This document shows positions 52,493 through 62,202 of a DNA stretch of 64,000 nt, in pieces. The notes beneath the pieces were generated by a model. The model saw nothing but the letters and a program-made list of their open reading frames with translations, was not told the DNA's origin and made no database searches. The position numbers and the translations under genes are program-made. The first letter of the stretch is position 1, and the number at the start of each line of letters is the position of its first letter. Source of the stretch: Ruminococcus sp. AM22-13 (lineage in GTDB: Bacteria; Bacillota; Clostridia; Lachnospirales; Lachnospiraceae); NCBI RefSeq assembly GCF_003471165.1, contig NZ_QRIL01000003.1, forward strand, positions 1 through 64,000, written 5' to 3'.

Positions 52493-53653
52493 ATGAAAGT
52501 ACGAATGTATAATGTAGGTTTCGGAGACTGCTTCTGTCTCCGGGACAGAAAGAAGAGTCTGCTGGTGGACTTTGGAACTAATAACAGCAGAATAGAGGGA
52601 CGCCCGAGAAGAGAGATATTTGATGTGATTATTTCAGACTTATCTACGATTAATCGCAAGAATCTGCTTCTGACTCATTTTCATATGGACCATCTGTCGG
52701 GACTTCTTTATATGATGAAAAACAGAGACAGTTCTCTGGATTTTGGGAAAATTTATCTGCCGGATGTGTTTTCAAAAGAAGAAATGAGCAGGACACTTGT
52801 ATTGTTGCTTCTGGCGGATCTGCTGAAGGAGTCAGGGCTTCCGAGCCGTCAGGTCAGCCTTTTTGCACTGGTGGATGCACTTCTGGAGAACAGACAGAAT
52901 CTGGAACTGCTTTCTCGAGGTAAGATTTTTGAGGATAAATATCAGGCATTATGGCCGGATACGGATGTCATTCAGAGAGAAACAGATGAGGTATATAATG
53001 AGATCTGCAAAAACGAAAATCTTGCAGCGGTTATGGAAGAATTGCTGAATTTTGCAGAAAAACTGCGCAGAATCATCTGGTCTATGACAGAGGAAGGAAA
53101 GGCACAGACAGAGGAAGAACAGGAGAAGATTTCTCTGGCATATGTCTATGACCGGGAGTTTCGGAGGATTAAAGCGATACCTGAATTCAAAGAGCTTCTC
53201 AGTTTTCTGAATACAAATAAAGTTAATCTGAGACAGTTTAAACATAAGATCAGTATTGTTTTTCAGAATGCAAGAGATGGAGAACTGAACCTGTTGTTTA
53301 CCGGAGATGTACAGCCGGGACATTTGAAGATGATCGCAGAAAATTATGATGGGAAGTTGCCGTTATATGAGCATTACTGGTGCATTAAAGTGCCACATCA
53401 TGGAACTCAGGAACATTATTTTGATTTCTCGCAGTACGAACCGGAAAACATGATGATCTCTAATGGAATTCATTTCGCGAACAGTAAAAAAGAATCAAAA
53501 GAGTTGCGTACATCACCGCTTTATGGAGGATTATTTTATATCCCGGATACACATATGTATTGTTCTAACTGTGATTGCTGTGACTGCTATGAAAATGGCT
53601 GTTCCTGCAAAGAGGCAGATGTTATCTCGCCGGCGTACTATAAAGATATTTAA
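52493..53653 (+). CDS. Metallo-beta-lactamase-fold hydrolase with Cys-rich tail
   Basis: The 386-residue protein has the MBL metal motif HFHMDH (H62, H64, D66, H67), a later FTGDVQ aspartate and VPHHGTQEHY histidine, in ComEC/Rec2-like order. A helical insert lies at about 110-240. The C-terminus ends in a cluster of eight cysteines (CSNCDCCDCYENGCSC, about 358-373) that could bind zinc or a cluster and is not part of the usual fold. Substrate unknown; nucleic acid or a phosphodiester is possible. The stop codon lies within a 20-bp tandem repeat. Confidence 0.75.
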   Translation: MKVRMYNVGFGDCFCLRDRKKSLLVDFGTNNSRIEGRPRREIFDVIISDLSTINRKNLLLTHFHMDHLSGLLYMMKNRDSSLDFGKIYLPDVFSKEEMSRTLVLLLLADLLKESGLPSRQVSLFALVDALLENRQNLELLSRGKIFEDKYQALWPDTDVIQRETDEVYNEICKNENLAAVMEELLNFAEKLRRIIWSMTEEGKAQTEEEQEKISLAYVYDREFRRIKAIPEFKELLSFLNTNKVNLRQFKHKISIVFQNARDGELNLLFTGDVQPGHLKMIAENYDGKLPLYEHYWCIKVPHHGTQEHYFDFSQYEPENMMISNGIHFANSKKESKELRTSPLYGGLFYIPDTHMYCSNCDCCDCYENGCSCKEADVISPAYYKDI

Positions 53654-53675
53654 ACTACTATAAAGATACTTAAAC
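53636..53675 (+). repeat. 20-bp tandem duplication across the MBL-fold stop codon
   Basis: Two adjacent 20-base units (53636-53655 and 53656-53675), starting TACTATAAAGATA and differing at one position. The first contains the TAA stop. Confidence 0.8.
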
Positions 53676-53833
53676 TATGAAATTGTCATTCTGCTATAAA
53701 TAAGCAAAGTAAATTGTGGATATTCGTCCATTCATTTGAGAAGAATCAGGTAAGGTTTATTGAAGTAAAATCGAAGTAAGGTATGTTGCCGGGAACAAAA
53801 ATGGATGGTAAGGACTTTACAGAATTTACAAAA

Positions 53834-53888
53834 AACAGCAGGTATCCGTATATTCCATTGAATATACAGTACCTGCTGTTAGTTTTTA
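53834..53888. terminator. Bidirectional terminator between MBL-fold gene and glgP
   Basis: AACAGCAGGTA (53834-53844) pairs with TACCTGCTGTT (53870-53880), extended inward by GTATATTC/GAATATAC; T-rich on the right, A-rich on the left. Confidence 0.8.
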
Positions 53889-53912
53889 TATGATAATAAC
53901 TATGATGTACGA

Positions 53913-56180
53913 TTATTTCGCCGGTGTCAGGTGCCAGATATCGTTGTTGTACTGTTCGATAGTTCTGTCAGAAGAGAAGAATCCGGCTTTTGCAATGTTA
54001 ACCAGCATCTTCTTTGCCCATGTTTTTCTGTCGGCATAATCAGCCAGTGCCTGATCTTTTTTCTCAACATAATCGTTGAAGTCAAGCAGAGTCATGAACC
54101 AGTCTTTGCTTACCAGTTCGTGATGCAGTCTTTCAAGATTTTCTTTATGGCCAAGTGCCAGCATCTTTTCACTTACAATGAAGTCAACACATTCTTTGAT
54201 GCGTTTGTCATTTTCATAGATATCTCTGGAGCAGTAGTCTGCTTTCTCGTAATGCTCGATAACTTTCTCACTGGATTCACCGAAGATATAGATATTATCT
54301 TCACCGACCAGTTCACTGATCTCAACATTAGCGCCATCCATAGTTCCCAGAGTAACAGCACCGTTCAGCATGAACTTCATGTTACCTGTACCGCTTGCTT
54401 CTTTGGAAGCCAGGGAGATCTGTTCAGAAATATCGCATGCAGGGAATAATTTCTCAGCTGCAGATACATTGTAGTTCTGAACCATAACAAGCTTCATGTA
54501 TGGTGCAACTTCTGGATCATCTTTGATAAGATCCTGAAGTGTAAGCAGAAGATGAATGATATCCTTTGCGATTACATAAGCAGGAGCTGCTTTTGCACCG
54601 AAGATAAAGGTTACAGGCTGAGATGGTTTCTTTCCACCCTTGATTTCCAGATATTTGCTGATGATGTACAGAGCGTTTAACTGCTGGCGTTTGTACTCAT
54701 GGAGACGTTTGATCTGGATAACATAGATGCTGTTCTCATCAATTTCAACACCTGTGTTGGACAGGATAAATTCTTTACAGGTTTTCTTAGCTTCTGTTTT
54801 GATCTCAAGAAGCTTGTTCAGAACTGCGTCATCATCCTTATATTTCAGGAGATTTTCCAGTGCAGTTGCATTTGTTTTAAACTCATCACCGATCAGAGAG
54901 GTAATATAGTCTGTCAGCGGATGATTGCAGTGCATTAACCAGCGGCGGAATGTGATACCGTTAGTCTTGTTATTGAATTTCTCCGGATAAATATCATAGA
55001 AAGCTTTCAGCTCGCTTGTTTTCAGGATTTCTGTATGCAGGGCAGCAACACCGTTGATGGAGAATCCATAGTGGATATCCATATGTGCCATGTGAACCAG
55101 ATTGTTCTTGTCGATGATTGCCACATTTTCCTGAGGATATTTCTCTTTTACTTTTTCATCCAGTTTCTCGATAATCGGTACAAGGTGAGGAACTACATCA
55201 AGAAGGTAGTCCATTGGCCATTTTTCCAGAGCTTCTGCAAGGATGGTATGGTTTGTGTAAGCACATACTTTGGATACGATTTCAGCAGCTTCATCAAAGT
55301 CGATTCCACGTTCTGTCAGGAGACGGATCAGTTCCGGAATGACCATACTTGGGTGAGTATCGTTGATCTGGATCACTGCGTAGTCTGCAAGGTCATGAAG
55401 GTCGCAGCCTTTCTTTGTTGCTTCGTCCAGGATGAACTGAGCGGCATTGGATACCATGAAATACTGCTGGAAGATACGGAGTTTACGTCCGTCATCATCA
55501 CTGTCATCCGGATACAGGAACAGTGTCAGGTTGTGAAGGATGTCCTTTTTGTTAAAGGAAATTCCGTCGTGAACCATGGATTCATCTGCCAGATCAATGT
55601 CGAATAAGTGCAGATGAATGGATTTGTTATTGTAGCCTGCAACATCGATATCGTACAGGGAAGATTTCAGTGAGAATCCGCGGAACGGTACAGTATAGGA
55701 AACACCTGCAGGTGTGAGCCAGCTGTGTTCTTCAATCCATGGGTTCGGAGTTTCTTTCTGAAGTCTGTTTTCAAAGAGCTGTTTGAAAAGACCCAGATGA
55801 TAATTCAGACCAATACCTTCGCCCGGAAGACCGAGAGTTGCGATGGAGTCCAGGAAGCATGCTGCCAGACGTCCAAGACCACCGTTTCCAAGAGATGGTT
55901 CCGGTTCCACTTCTTCGATGTCAGCGATGGCTTTTCCATTCTCTTTTAAGAATGCAGCAACATCATCATAGATTCCCAGGTTGATCAGGTTGTTAGATAA
56001 TAATTTACCGATCAGGAATTCTGCGGAAATGTAATAGATTTTCTTCTTTCCATCCTGATAGCCTTTTTCAAAAAGCTGATTTTTTGTATAGATCAATAAT
56101 GCGTTGTAAATTTCTTCATTTGTGCACTGGCGTGCATTTTTCTTATACAGGTCATAGATGAGCTTTTCTAAATTTTCCAT
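53913..56180 (-). CDS. glgP: Glycogen/maltodextrin phosphorylase
   Basis: The 755-residue GT35 enzyme releases glucose-1-P from alpha-1,4-glucans. Marks are [51 protein letters not shown] and the PLP-binding [15 protein letters not shown] with Schiff-base K602. Length is at the short end of the family, lacking the regulatory N-terminus of animal enzymes. It is monocistronic, downstream of an AraC-type gene on the same strand. GGGAGATTACG upstream supports the start. Confidence 0.95.
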   Translation of the reverse strand: MENLEKLIYDLYKKNARQCTNEEIYNALLIYTKNQLFEKGYQDGKKKIYYISAEFLIGKLLSNNLINLGIYDDVAAFLKENGKAIADIEEVEPEPSLGNGGLGRLAACFLDSIATLGLPGEGIGLNYHLGLFKQLFENRLQKETPNPWIEEHSWLTPAGVSYTVPFRGFSLKSSLYDIDVAGYNNKSIHLHLFDIDLADESMVHDGISFNKKDILHNLTLFLYPDDSDDDGRKLRIFQQYFMVSNAAQFILDEATKKGCDLHDLADYAVIQINDTHPSMVIPELIRLLTERGIDFDEAAEIVSKVCAYTNHTILAEALEKWPMDYLLDVVPHLVPIIEKLDEKVKEKYPQENVAIIDKNNLVHMAHMDIHYGFSINGVAALHTEILKTSELKAFYDIYPEKFNNKTNGITFRRWLMHCNHPLTDYITSLIGDEFKTNATALENLLKYKDDDAVLNKLLEIKTEAKKTCKEFILSNTGVEIDENSIYVIQIKRLHEYKRQQLNALYIISKYLEIKGGKKPSQPVTFIFGAKAAPAYVIAKDIIHLLLTLQDLIKDDPEVAPYMKLVMVQNYNVSAAEKLFPACDISEQISLASKEASGTGNMKFMLNGAVTLGTMDGANVEISELVGEDNIYIFGESSEKVIEHYEKADYCSRDIYENDKRIKECVDFIVSEKMLALGHKENLERLHHELVSKDWFMTLLDFNDYVEKKDQALADYADRKTWAKKMLVNIAKAGFFSSDRTIEQYNNDIWHLTPAK

Positions 56181-56350
56181 CGTAATCTCCCTTTCTGAAA
56201 TGAATATGTGTTTTTTATGAGTTAGATTGCTTATTTTTTAGTTTTGAATAGTGTATTGTTTTCTGGTTTATATCAGGAAGAGAAGTTCTCTTGCTGACAT
56301 CTATAACTATATCAGCAGTCAATTTAAAAAAATACAACAAAATTGCGATT

Positions 56351-57235
56351 TTATGACAGGTTTCTGCGAAACTTGTGAGGAGACATTCCGGTTGCCTGCT
56401 GGAATTTCTTAATGAAGTAGCTGGTGTTGTTGAAGCCTACTTCCAGTGCGATCTCTGTGACAGAGGAATCGGAGTGCAGAAGCAGAGGCTTGGCTTTCTC
56501 GATGCGCAGGTCATTGATATAGGCAATCAGAGTCTTGTCCGTATATTGTTTGAACAGTTTCATAAAGTAGTATTCACTGTAATTTGACATGGCAGTAAGG
56601 TCTGCGGCATTGAGGGGCTGGGCGTAGTTCAGGTTAATATAGTCCAGGATCTTTTTAATAGAAGCAAGACTCTTATTTTGTTCTTTATCCGCAGGAATGA
56701 TGTAATTTCCCATGAGCATTTCATAGAAGAAACTGAAAAACAGAGCTTTTAATTTTACAAAATAATAAGGCTTTTTTTCCTTATGGCAGGTGTGGATTGT
56801 ATCAAAAAGCTGGCAGATATTTTCATAGTTGCTGTCTGCTGGAGAAATAATATGCGTAAATTCCGCCTGATTTTCCATCAGCAGGGAAATGACACGTTCC
56901 TGACATAAATCACCTGCAGGACCGGACAGAAAGTTCAGATCAAAGACAATGCTTCTGAAATAAAGGATATTTTTCAGATCTGTTTTTATTCCATGAAGAA
57001 CCCCACGGTTCACGATGATCAGATCTCCGCTTCTTACACGGAGGATTTCTTTATTCAGGCGTACCAGACCACTGCCGGATTCAATATAGATCAGTTCCAT
57101 CTCGTCATGCCAGTGGTTGTAAAGAGAATGGAAGATCTGGCAGTTGTCTGTATAGGTTTCTATGGGAAGCTCAAAGGAGCCGTGAGAGCTTCGTTCTTTG
57201 AGAGTGTCATCTACTTCAATCGGGGGAGTTGGCAT
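56351..57235 (-). CDS. AraC-family regulator with cupin sensor domain
   Basis: The 294-residue regulator has an N-terminal cupin-type sugar-binding arm (NHWHDEMELIYIESGSGLVRLN, GDLIIVNRGVLHGI) and a C-terminal AraC HTH pair (LNAADLTAMSNYSEYYFMKLFKQYTD, SVTEIALEVGFNNTSYFIKKFQQATGMSPHKFRRN). It is 170 bases upstream of glgP on the same strand, a possible target. Its own promoter space is only 55 bases before the defence island begins, suggesting that the island was inserted close to its start. Confidence 0.88.
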   Translation of the reverse strand: MPTPPIEVDDTLKERSSHGSFELPIETYTDNCQIFHSLYNHWHDEMELIYIESGSGLVRLNKEILRVRSGDLIIVNRGVLHGIKTDLKNILYFRSIVFDLNFLSGPAGDLCQERVISLLMENQAEFTHIISPADSNYENICQLFDTIHTCHKEKKPYYFVKLKALFFSFFYEMLMGNYIIPADKEQNKSLASIKKILDYINLNYAQPLNAADLTAMSNYSEYYFMKLFKQYTDKTLIAYINDLRIEKAKPLLLHSDSSVTEIALEVGFNNTSYFIKKFQQATGMSPHKFRRNLS

Positions 57236-57289
57236 GGAAAGAGTCTCCTTTAGTAAAATGTTTAAATAAAAATAGTATTATGATATTAT

Positions 57290-58396
57290 TTAATGAAAAG
57301 GTATAGTGTCACAATAAAATTCGTAATTTTTATCAATATTCAAATCACAATGTTTAGTGAAACCAATTCCAATGTCGACATTATATTCTGATATTTCATC
57401 AATATCTTTCAGATCTTTTTGTAGACTTTCTATTCTTAAAATTTTTTTTGCCTTATCTTTTATGGCGTATAAATAATCATTTTTTTTAAGTAAACTTCCT
57501 TTATTGTTTATACCAATTATATGGTGATCATATACTTCAATGGGCTTTCCGATAAAATATAATTTCCCATGATTATATTTTGTATTGAATAGGGATAAAA
57601 TCAATATTTCTAATATTGATTTTGATAAATAATGTATATACTCAATATATTCATTATCAATGTCAGAAAAACTTATTCTATTTTCGACCCATCCATGAGC
57701 AACATTGTTTCGTTCATCAACAATTTTTTCTAAAATGTTAAATAATTTTTTTGAATTTCTAGCAACTAAATTGGAATAATTTTCCTTGCTATAGTCATTA
57801 TGTTGCATTTGATAATTTTTAAAAATATAACAATTAGCTATAGATTTTTCAAAATCTGGTATTCCTAAATCATTGGCTAATTCTGAAATTTGTTCAATCT
57901 TAAGATTGCCAGAATGAGAAAGAATAAGTTTTTGATTATTGGTAAAACCTGTTTTAGGATTTTCAAAAGCATAAAAGGCATTTTTTATAGCTTGTACATT
58001 TGTTAAATCATAGTTCTTATATCTTTGGGGATTAGTAAGAAAATCCCCTAGTTTTTTAATGTGTTTTTCTTTTAATTTATCAGGTAGATTATCATATGTA
58101 TCGACTATGCTATAAAGTTCATTGCAATAAGTACTAAAAATATTGTCTATATATTGTTCAAAACATCCATATATGCTTATTATGACTGCATTATATTGAA
58201 TAGGAGAAGCAATTACCTTTTTTATTATGCGGCTATAGTCAATAGTTTTAGGAAAGCTATTTAAAGTTGCTTGGTCGGTAATTTGATTTTCTATCTCACT
58301 AATCATATTTTTTTGTAATTCAATACTTTGTATATATGTTTGGATGTATTCTAATTGTTCTTCTAATTTTTGATATTGTAGTTGTAAGTTTATCAT
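57290..58396 (-). CDS. HEPN-type protein (MAE_28990/MAE_18760-like)
   Basis: The 368-residue protein is mainly helical and carries the HEPN ribonuclease motif RX4H at R229-H234 (ERNNVAHGW). The domain order and its pairing with DUF262 match the MAE_28990/MAE_18760-type HEPN proteins, which are candidate RNases in defence loci. Its ATG overlaps the stop of the DUF262 gene by four bases (ATGA), so the two are made together. Base composition is strongly AT-rich. Whether it is a toxin held in check by DUF262 or an effector after restriction is not known. Confidence 0.72.
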   Translation of the reverse strand: MINLQLQYQKLEEQLEYIQTYIQSIELQKNMISEIENQITDQATLNSFPKTIDYSRIIKKVIASPIQYNAVIISIYGCFEQYIDNIFSTYCNELYSIVDTYDNLPDKLKEKHIKKLGDFLTNPQRYKNYDLTNVQAIKNAFYAFENPKTGFTNNQKLILSHSGNLKIEQISELANDLGIPDFEKSIANCYIFKNYQMQHNDYSKENYSNLVARNSKKLFNILEKIVDERNNVAHGWVENRISFSDIDNEYIEYIHYLSKSILEILILSLFNTKYNHGKLYFIGKPIEVYDHHIIGINNKGSLLKKNDYLYAIKDKAKKILRIESLQKDLKDIDEISEYNVDIGIGFTKHCDLNIDKNYEFYCDTIPFH

Positions 58397-59595
58397 GATT
58401 GTTGAAGGATTATTTCTTTTAAAAGTTCATGAAAAAGTTCAGTTCTATTTTTTATATCTGATTTACCTTGTTTTTTTCCATCAAATGCATCAGAATATTT
58501 ACAATAAAATGATTGCAAGTATTCTATATTATTATCAATATTCATTTGTTGTGGACAAGAATCTAATTGGCTTAAAGCTAACATTAGTGGATCATATATC
58601 ATCTTTTGTGGAGATGTCCATGCATATTTTCCGCGAATAATAGTATATTGGCAAAAGGCTTTTTCTGCAAAGAAATTATCAGCCATTTTAATTGCTTTTT
58701 CGAAAGTGTTTGATAATAATTGGAGCTGTTCAGAAGTATACTGGTTTCCTTGTCGTAAACATAAATCCATAAAAAGAGATAGTTTTCCGCTAAAATTATC
58801 TATGTGGCGCATTGAAAAATAACGCAAAACTAATTCTACATCATACATTCTTTTATATAGCTTGTTTTTTGCATATGCCAAAGCATCATCATAACTTTCT
58901 AAAAATTCATCAGAAACAGATTCTATATCCGGAGTTATGAGCCATAATTTTCTAAAAGAACTATTTTTAGAAAGTGCAAAGCATAAATCATTGAATGGTC
59001 CATCATATAATGCATTTCGTATTTCTTGATCTTCTAGTGTAACTCCGCCAGTATTCAATCTCTCGAAAACCATCTTTTTCATGGTTTCCTCTTGGGCGAG
59101 GTTTTTGCTAGATTCTTTTAAGAGTGTAATAACAGATAATTGGCGTCGATCAATTCCTTCTTTTATTTTTTGAGGTAATTGGCTATATTTTCTTCCGTTC
59201 AATTCTGACCATTCAAGCAATCCTTCAAGTTCATATTTGTCATTATAAAAGTCAATAACTGCAGTAATTCGCTGAAGTCCGTCCATAACTTGATATTGAT
59301 TAAATTCAGTTTCATAAACGAATACAGGGGGAACAGGTACATTCATAATAAAAGACTCAATTAATTTAGAGCGTTTTTGTGAATCCCAAGTAATTCGTCT
59401 TTGATATTTGGGTTTCAGCTGATAATTTGCGGAGTTAAAAACGTCTGTTACAAGGGAAAGCTTAATAGCACCCTGTTCTGTGATGATTCTAGCTTCGCCC
59501 TTTTCATATTTCTCATTAATAGCGTCATCAGATAATTTCATAGAGTTTCCTTTTTGAAAGATTAAAATATTTTTTTCAAAATTAAACAATTCCAT
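58393..59595 (-). CDS. DUF262-domain protein
   Basis: The 400-residue protein has the DUF262 (GmrSD N-terminal type) core: KYQRRITWDSQKRSKLIESF at about 63-82, the DGLQR NTP-binding motif at 105-109 (VMDGLQRITAVIDFY), and FERLNTGGVTLEDQEIRNAL. In GmrSD this ParB/Srx-like domain binds nucleotide and drives cleavage of modified DNA. Here the HNH nuclease partner is replaced by a separate HEPN protein. It starts 30 bases after the R-M fusion gene, with GAGGAG nine bases ahead of the ATG. Confidence 0.85.
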   Translation of the reverse strand: MELFNFEKNILIFQKGNSMKLSDDAINEKYEKGEARIITEQGAIKLSLVTDVFNSANYQLKPKYQRRITWDSQKRSKLIESFIMNVPVPPVFVYETEFNQYQVMDGLQRITAVIDFYNDKYELEGLLEWSELNGRKYSQLPQKIKEGIDRRQLSVITLLKESSKNLAQEETMKKMVFERLNTGGVTLEDQEIRNALYDGPFNDLCFALSKNSSFRKLWLITPDIESVSDEFLESYDDALAYAKNKLYKRMYDVELVLRYFSMRHIDNFSGKLSLFMDLCLRQGNQYTSEQLQLLSNTFEKAIKMADNFFAEKAFCQYTIIRGKYAWTSPQKMIYDPLMLALSQLDSCPQQMNIDNNIEYLQSFYCKYSDAFDGKKQGKSDIKNRTELFHELLKEIILQQS

Positions 59596-59625
59596 TGTTT
59601 TTATCTCCTCATATTTGCCAGTATA

Positions 59626-61740
59626 TTAATTATTCCATGGTAAAATTGTACCCATAACTTTTCTTGGTTGAGCCTTTATTTGAACATCAAATTTAAGCGA
59701 TGTTTTACTTATTTTGGAGTCAGCATTATGTAGTCTCATTGATATAATCCACTGATCAAAATAAATTTCAATAGTGGTTTTGCTTTTTGGCTTTATACGT
59801 ACTTCTACGATTTCTTCAGGCATTGTAATGGTTTGGACAGCGCGGGTATTTTTTATACCATTATATGAAGACATGAGTAAACCATGCATATTATATGGAT
59901 AAACTTTTGTAGATCTTGAGTGATCTTCTTTTATTATTTTGTAAAAATCTTGTATACCAAACATATATTCAAAGAAAGCCTGTGTAAATTCTTTGGCATT
60001 TGCTTGTTCTTCTAAAGTTGAATTTTCATCAGCAATACCAAGTCGTTTAATTTCTGCTACAAATAATTTGATGATTGGATAATAGATGGTGTCCATCTTA
60101 TCTTCTACATCTGCCCATCTTTGATATTGTTTTGCATACGTATCTATTTTTTTGAAAATTTCATTTATATTTTTTATAAAGGAGTTACTGCATGAAAACT
60201 GTCCATTTGTCCATACTTTTGCAAAATCAGGATCTTCGGTTATTCTTGGATGTTTTACAGCTTCATGATTATTTTTGCAACTGATGCCTATACTTGTGAT
60301 TGAATCAAGAGATTCCGGTTCACTATAAATTTCTAGATTAATATCTCGTACATCGCCTTTAGTTCCTGCATTATCAGGCATAACTCGCAAAAAACCGTAA
60401 AGATTTTCACTTGATGATAAGATGGGTTCAACATTTCTTAAATAAACGGCAGCAACCCTTGCAGCGCGGTTATAATCATTTGTCATTGTTTCTAAGCGTA
60501 TAGTTTCTAACTGGGCATTATCATCTAAGTCTTCATCTGAACCTCGGATAATTTGGTAGGCATTTTCAACATTTTTATAATTTTTATCTTTTATAATTTT
60601 TAATGAGTCCGTATTCCAGCCATTCAGAGTTAATTCCCTGTATATTTCAATTAAAGTTGCATATTCAAAAGCTTTTCCGCTTAAAACAGTATTAGTTAGT
60701 CGTTTATCTGCTGTTGGTCCATAAATTTCAGCTTCTGGATTTTCGATATTTAAAAAAGGTGTTAAATCATCAGAAGTTAAAATCTTTTTAACTTCATGGG
60801 CGATTGATTCAGCAAGTTTCACAGGAACTGCATTCCCAATTTGGCGATATTTACTATCTAAATCTCCACAGAATTCTAATTCTGGAGGGAAAGTTTGAAT
60901 TGCTGCAGCCTCTTTATAACTTAAACGTCTATATTTTCCGATAAAACGAAACTTATCTACATCTTCAAACTCCATACCATCGGAGTCTGGACTTAAAGGT
61001 ACCTGCTTAGCCATAGCAGGAATAGTAAAGGATACTTCATCAAAATTTCGTTGTCTATTCCTAGACATGTATCGAGATGAAAATGCAGCTTGACATACAT
61101 CGCTCATATCTACAGGTGGTAAATCTTTTAGTGCATCTTTAAGGGTCACGATTTTAGGATCTCCAGATGGGAAAATATATGCGCCGCCATGACAAATTTC
61201 GTTTTTTATGCCTATAAAAATAACTCGCATCCTATCTTGTGGTACACCATAATTTTTTGCATTGACAGTTGGAGCGGACATAGTATATCCTAATTCTGAA
61301 AAATCTTCTATGATTTTATCGAATACTGCACCATTTCCTAAAGTTTTAATTCCGATAACATTCTCAGCAACAATAACTTTTGGTTTTTTTATTCTTACCA
61401 TTTCTACAAAATGTCTGTATAAAACATTTCGAGAGTCATCTACTTGTCGAGGACCAGCGAGAGAGAAGCCTTGACATGGAAATCCACCTAATACTACATC
61501 TGTACTTACACCCGGAAGCACATTTTCTAAATCTAATTTAGAAACATCACCACATTCAATAATTGTGCAATTTTCAGGTGATTTTCTACTCCCATCAGAA
61601 TTAAAATTAGCCCATTTATCATACGTGTCACAGGCATCGTTGGAAAAATCGTTTGCCCAAAGTATTTTGAATCCTTTATTATGGAAGCCCATGTCTAGAC
61701 CACCAGCACCAGAAAACATAGATATAACTGTAAAACTCAT
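59626..61740 (-). CDS. Fused cytosine-5 DNA methyltransferase and HaeIII-like restriction endonuclease
   Basis: One 704-residue chain. Residues 1-322 are a cytosine-5 methyltransferase: motif I FSGAGGLDMGF, catalytic C89 in GGFPCQGFS, ENV at 126-128, QDRMR at 168-172, a short recognition domain (about 185-268), RRLSYKEAAAIQTFP at 271-285 and QIGNAVP at 300-306. Residues 355-704 resemble HaeIII-type nucleases: GKAFEYA at the start, GDVRDINLEI with D463/D466, and IGISCKNNHEAVKHPRI with K489, a PD-(D/E)XK-like site. GGCC specificity is a guess from that family. ATG 61740 is set by GGAAGGTGG; the longer frame from 61776 lacks a signal. Confidence 0.78.
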   Translation of the reverse strand: MSFTVISMFSGAGGLDMGFHNKGFKILWANDFSNDACDTYDKWANFNSDGSRKSPENCTIIECGDVSKLDLENVLPGVSTDVVLGGFPCQGFSLAGPRQVDDSRNVLYRHFVEMVRIKKPKVIVAENVIGIKTLGNGAVFDKIIEDFSELGYTMSAPTVNAKNYGVPQDRMRVIFIGIKNEICHGGAYIFPSGDPKIVTLKDALKDLPPVDMSDVCQAAFSSRYMSRNRQRNFDEVSFTIPAMAKQVPLSPDSDGMEFEDVDKFRFIGKYRRLSYKEAAAIQTFPPELEFCGDLDSKYRQIGNAVPVKLAESIAHEVKKILTSDDLTPFLNIENPEAEIYGPTADKRLTNTVLSGKAFEYATLIEIYRELTLNGWNTDSLKIIKDKNYKNVENAYQIIRGSDEDLDDNAQLETIRLETMTNDYNRAARVAAVYLRNVEPILSSSENLYGFLRVMPDNAGTKGDVRDINLEIYSEPESLDSITSIGISCKNNHEAVKHPRITEDPDFAKVWTNGQFSCSNSFIKNINEIFKKIDTYAKQYQRWADVEDKMDTIYYPIIKLFVAEIKRLGIADENSTLEEQANAKEFTQAFFEYMFGIQDFYKIIKEDHSRSTKVYPYNMHGLLMSSYNGIKNTRAVQTITMPEEIVEVRIKPKSKTTIEIYFDQWIISMRLHNADSKISKTSLKFDVQIKAQPRKVMGTILPWNN

Positions 61741-61791
61741 TTTAGTGTCCACCTTCCTGTGGTTCCCTTGAACCATTCGATAATTTTTTTA

Positions 61792-62202
61792 TTAAATAGC
61801 TTGTTTTCCTACCAATATTTTAATTGAAATATTAGAAAACTTTTTTATGAAGATATCTTTTATTAAATATGCATCGCCGTAGTTTAATTTAGGAAAATAA
61901 TAAAGTTTTTGTTTAGCTAATATTGCAACGATGCCGCAATGCTTATGTTTTTGTTCTAAGAACCAAAGATTATTTAAGAGCATATCAAGATTTTTATGAT
62001 ATATATCAAAGATAATAAGTTTGTTATTTTGCATTAATTTGAGGTTTTTCTCTGTTTCATTTATATTCCAAGTGTATTTCGTTAAATATTTTTTTGAATT
62101 GAATATATGAGTTGTAAAAAAGTTATCATGCATATCATCGTAAGTATACATAAAATTGAGAGAGTTGTTTTGTTGCTTTTGCATAAATAACATATCTACC
62201 AT
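61792..62202 (-). CDS. Unknown 136-residue protein, first gene of the defence operon
   Basis: I do not recognise this protein. It is rich in Asn, Lys, Phe and Tyr, with alternating strand- and helix-like stretches (NKLIIFDIYHKNLDMLLNNL, HCGIVAILAKQKLYYFPKL) that could form a small alpha/beta fold. No HTH, nuclease or membrane signature is visible. AAAGGAGG seven bases before the ATG is the strongest ribosome binding site in the operon, and the SOS-type promoter lies directly upstream, so it is real and expressed first. It may be a regulator or accessory of the R-M fusion, 51 bases on. Confidence 0.6.
   Translation of the reverse strand: MVDMLFMQKQQNNSLNFMYTYDDMHDNFFTTHIFNSKKYLTKYTWNINETEKNLKLMQNNKLIIFDIYHKNLDMLLNNLWFLEQKHKHCGIVAILAKQKLYYFPKLNYGDAYLIKDIFIKKFSNISIKILVGKQAI

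Noticed and set aside
55035..55607. 190-codon plus-strand frame within glgP
   Set aside because: Antisense shadow of a complete glycogen phosphorylase.
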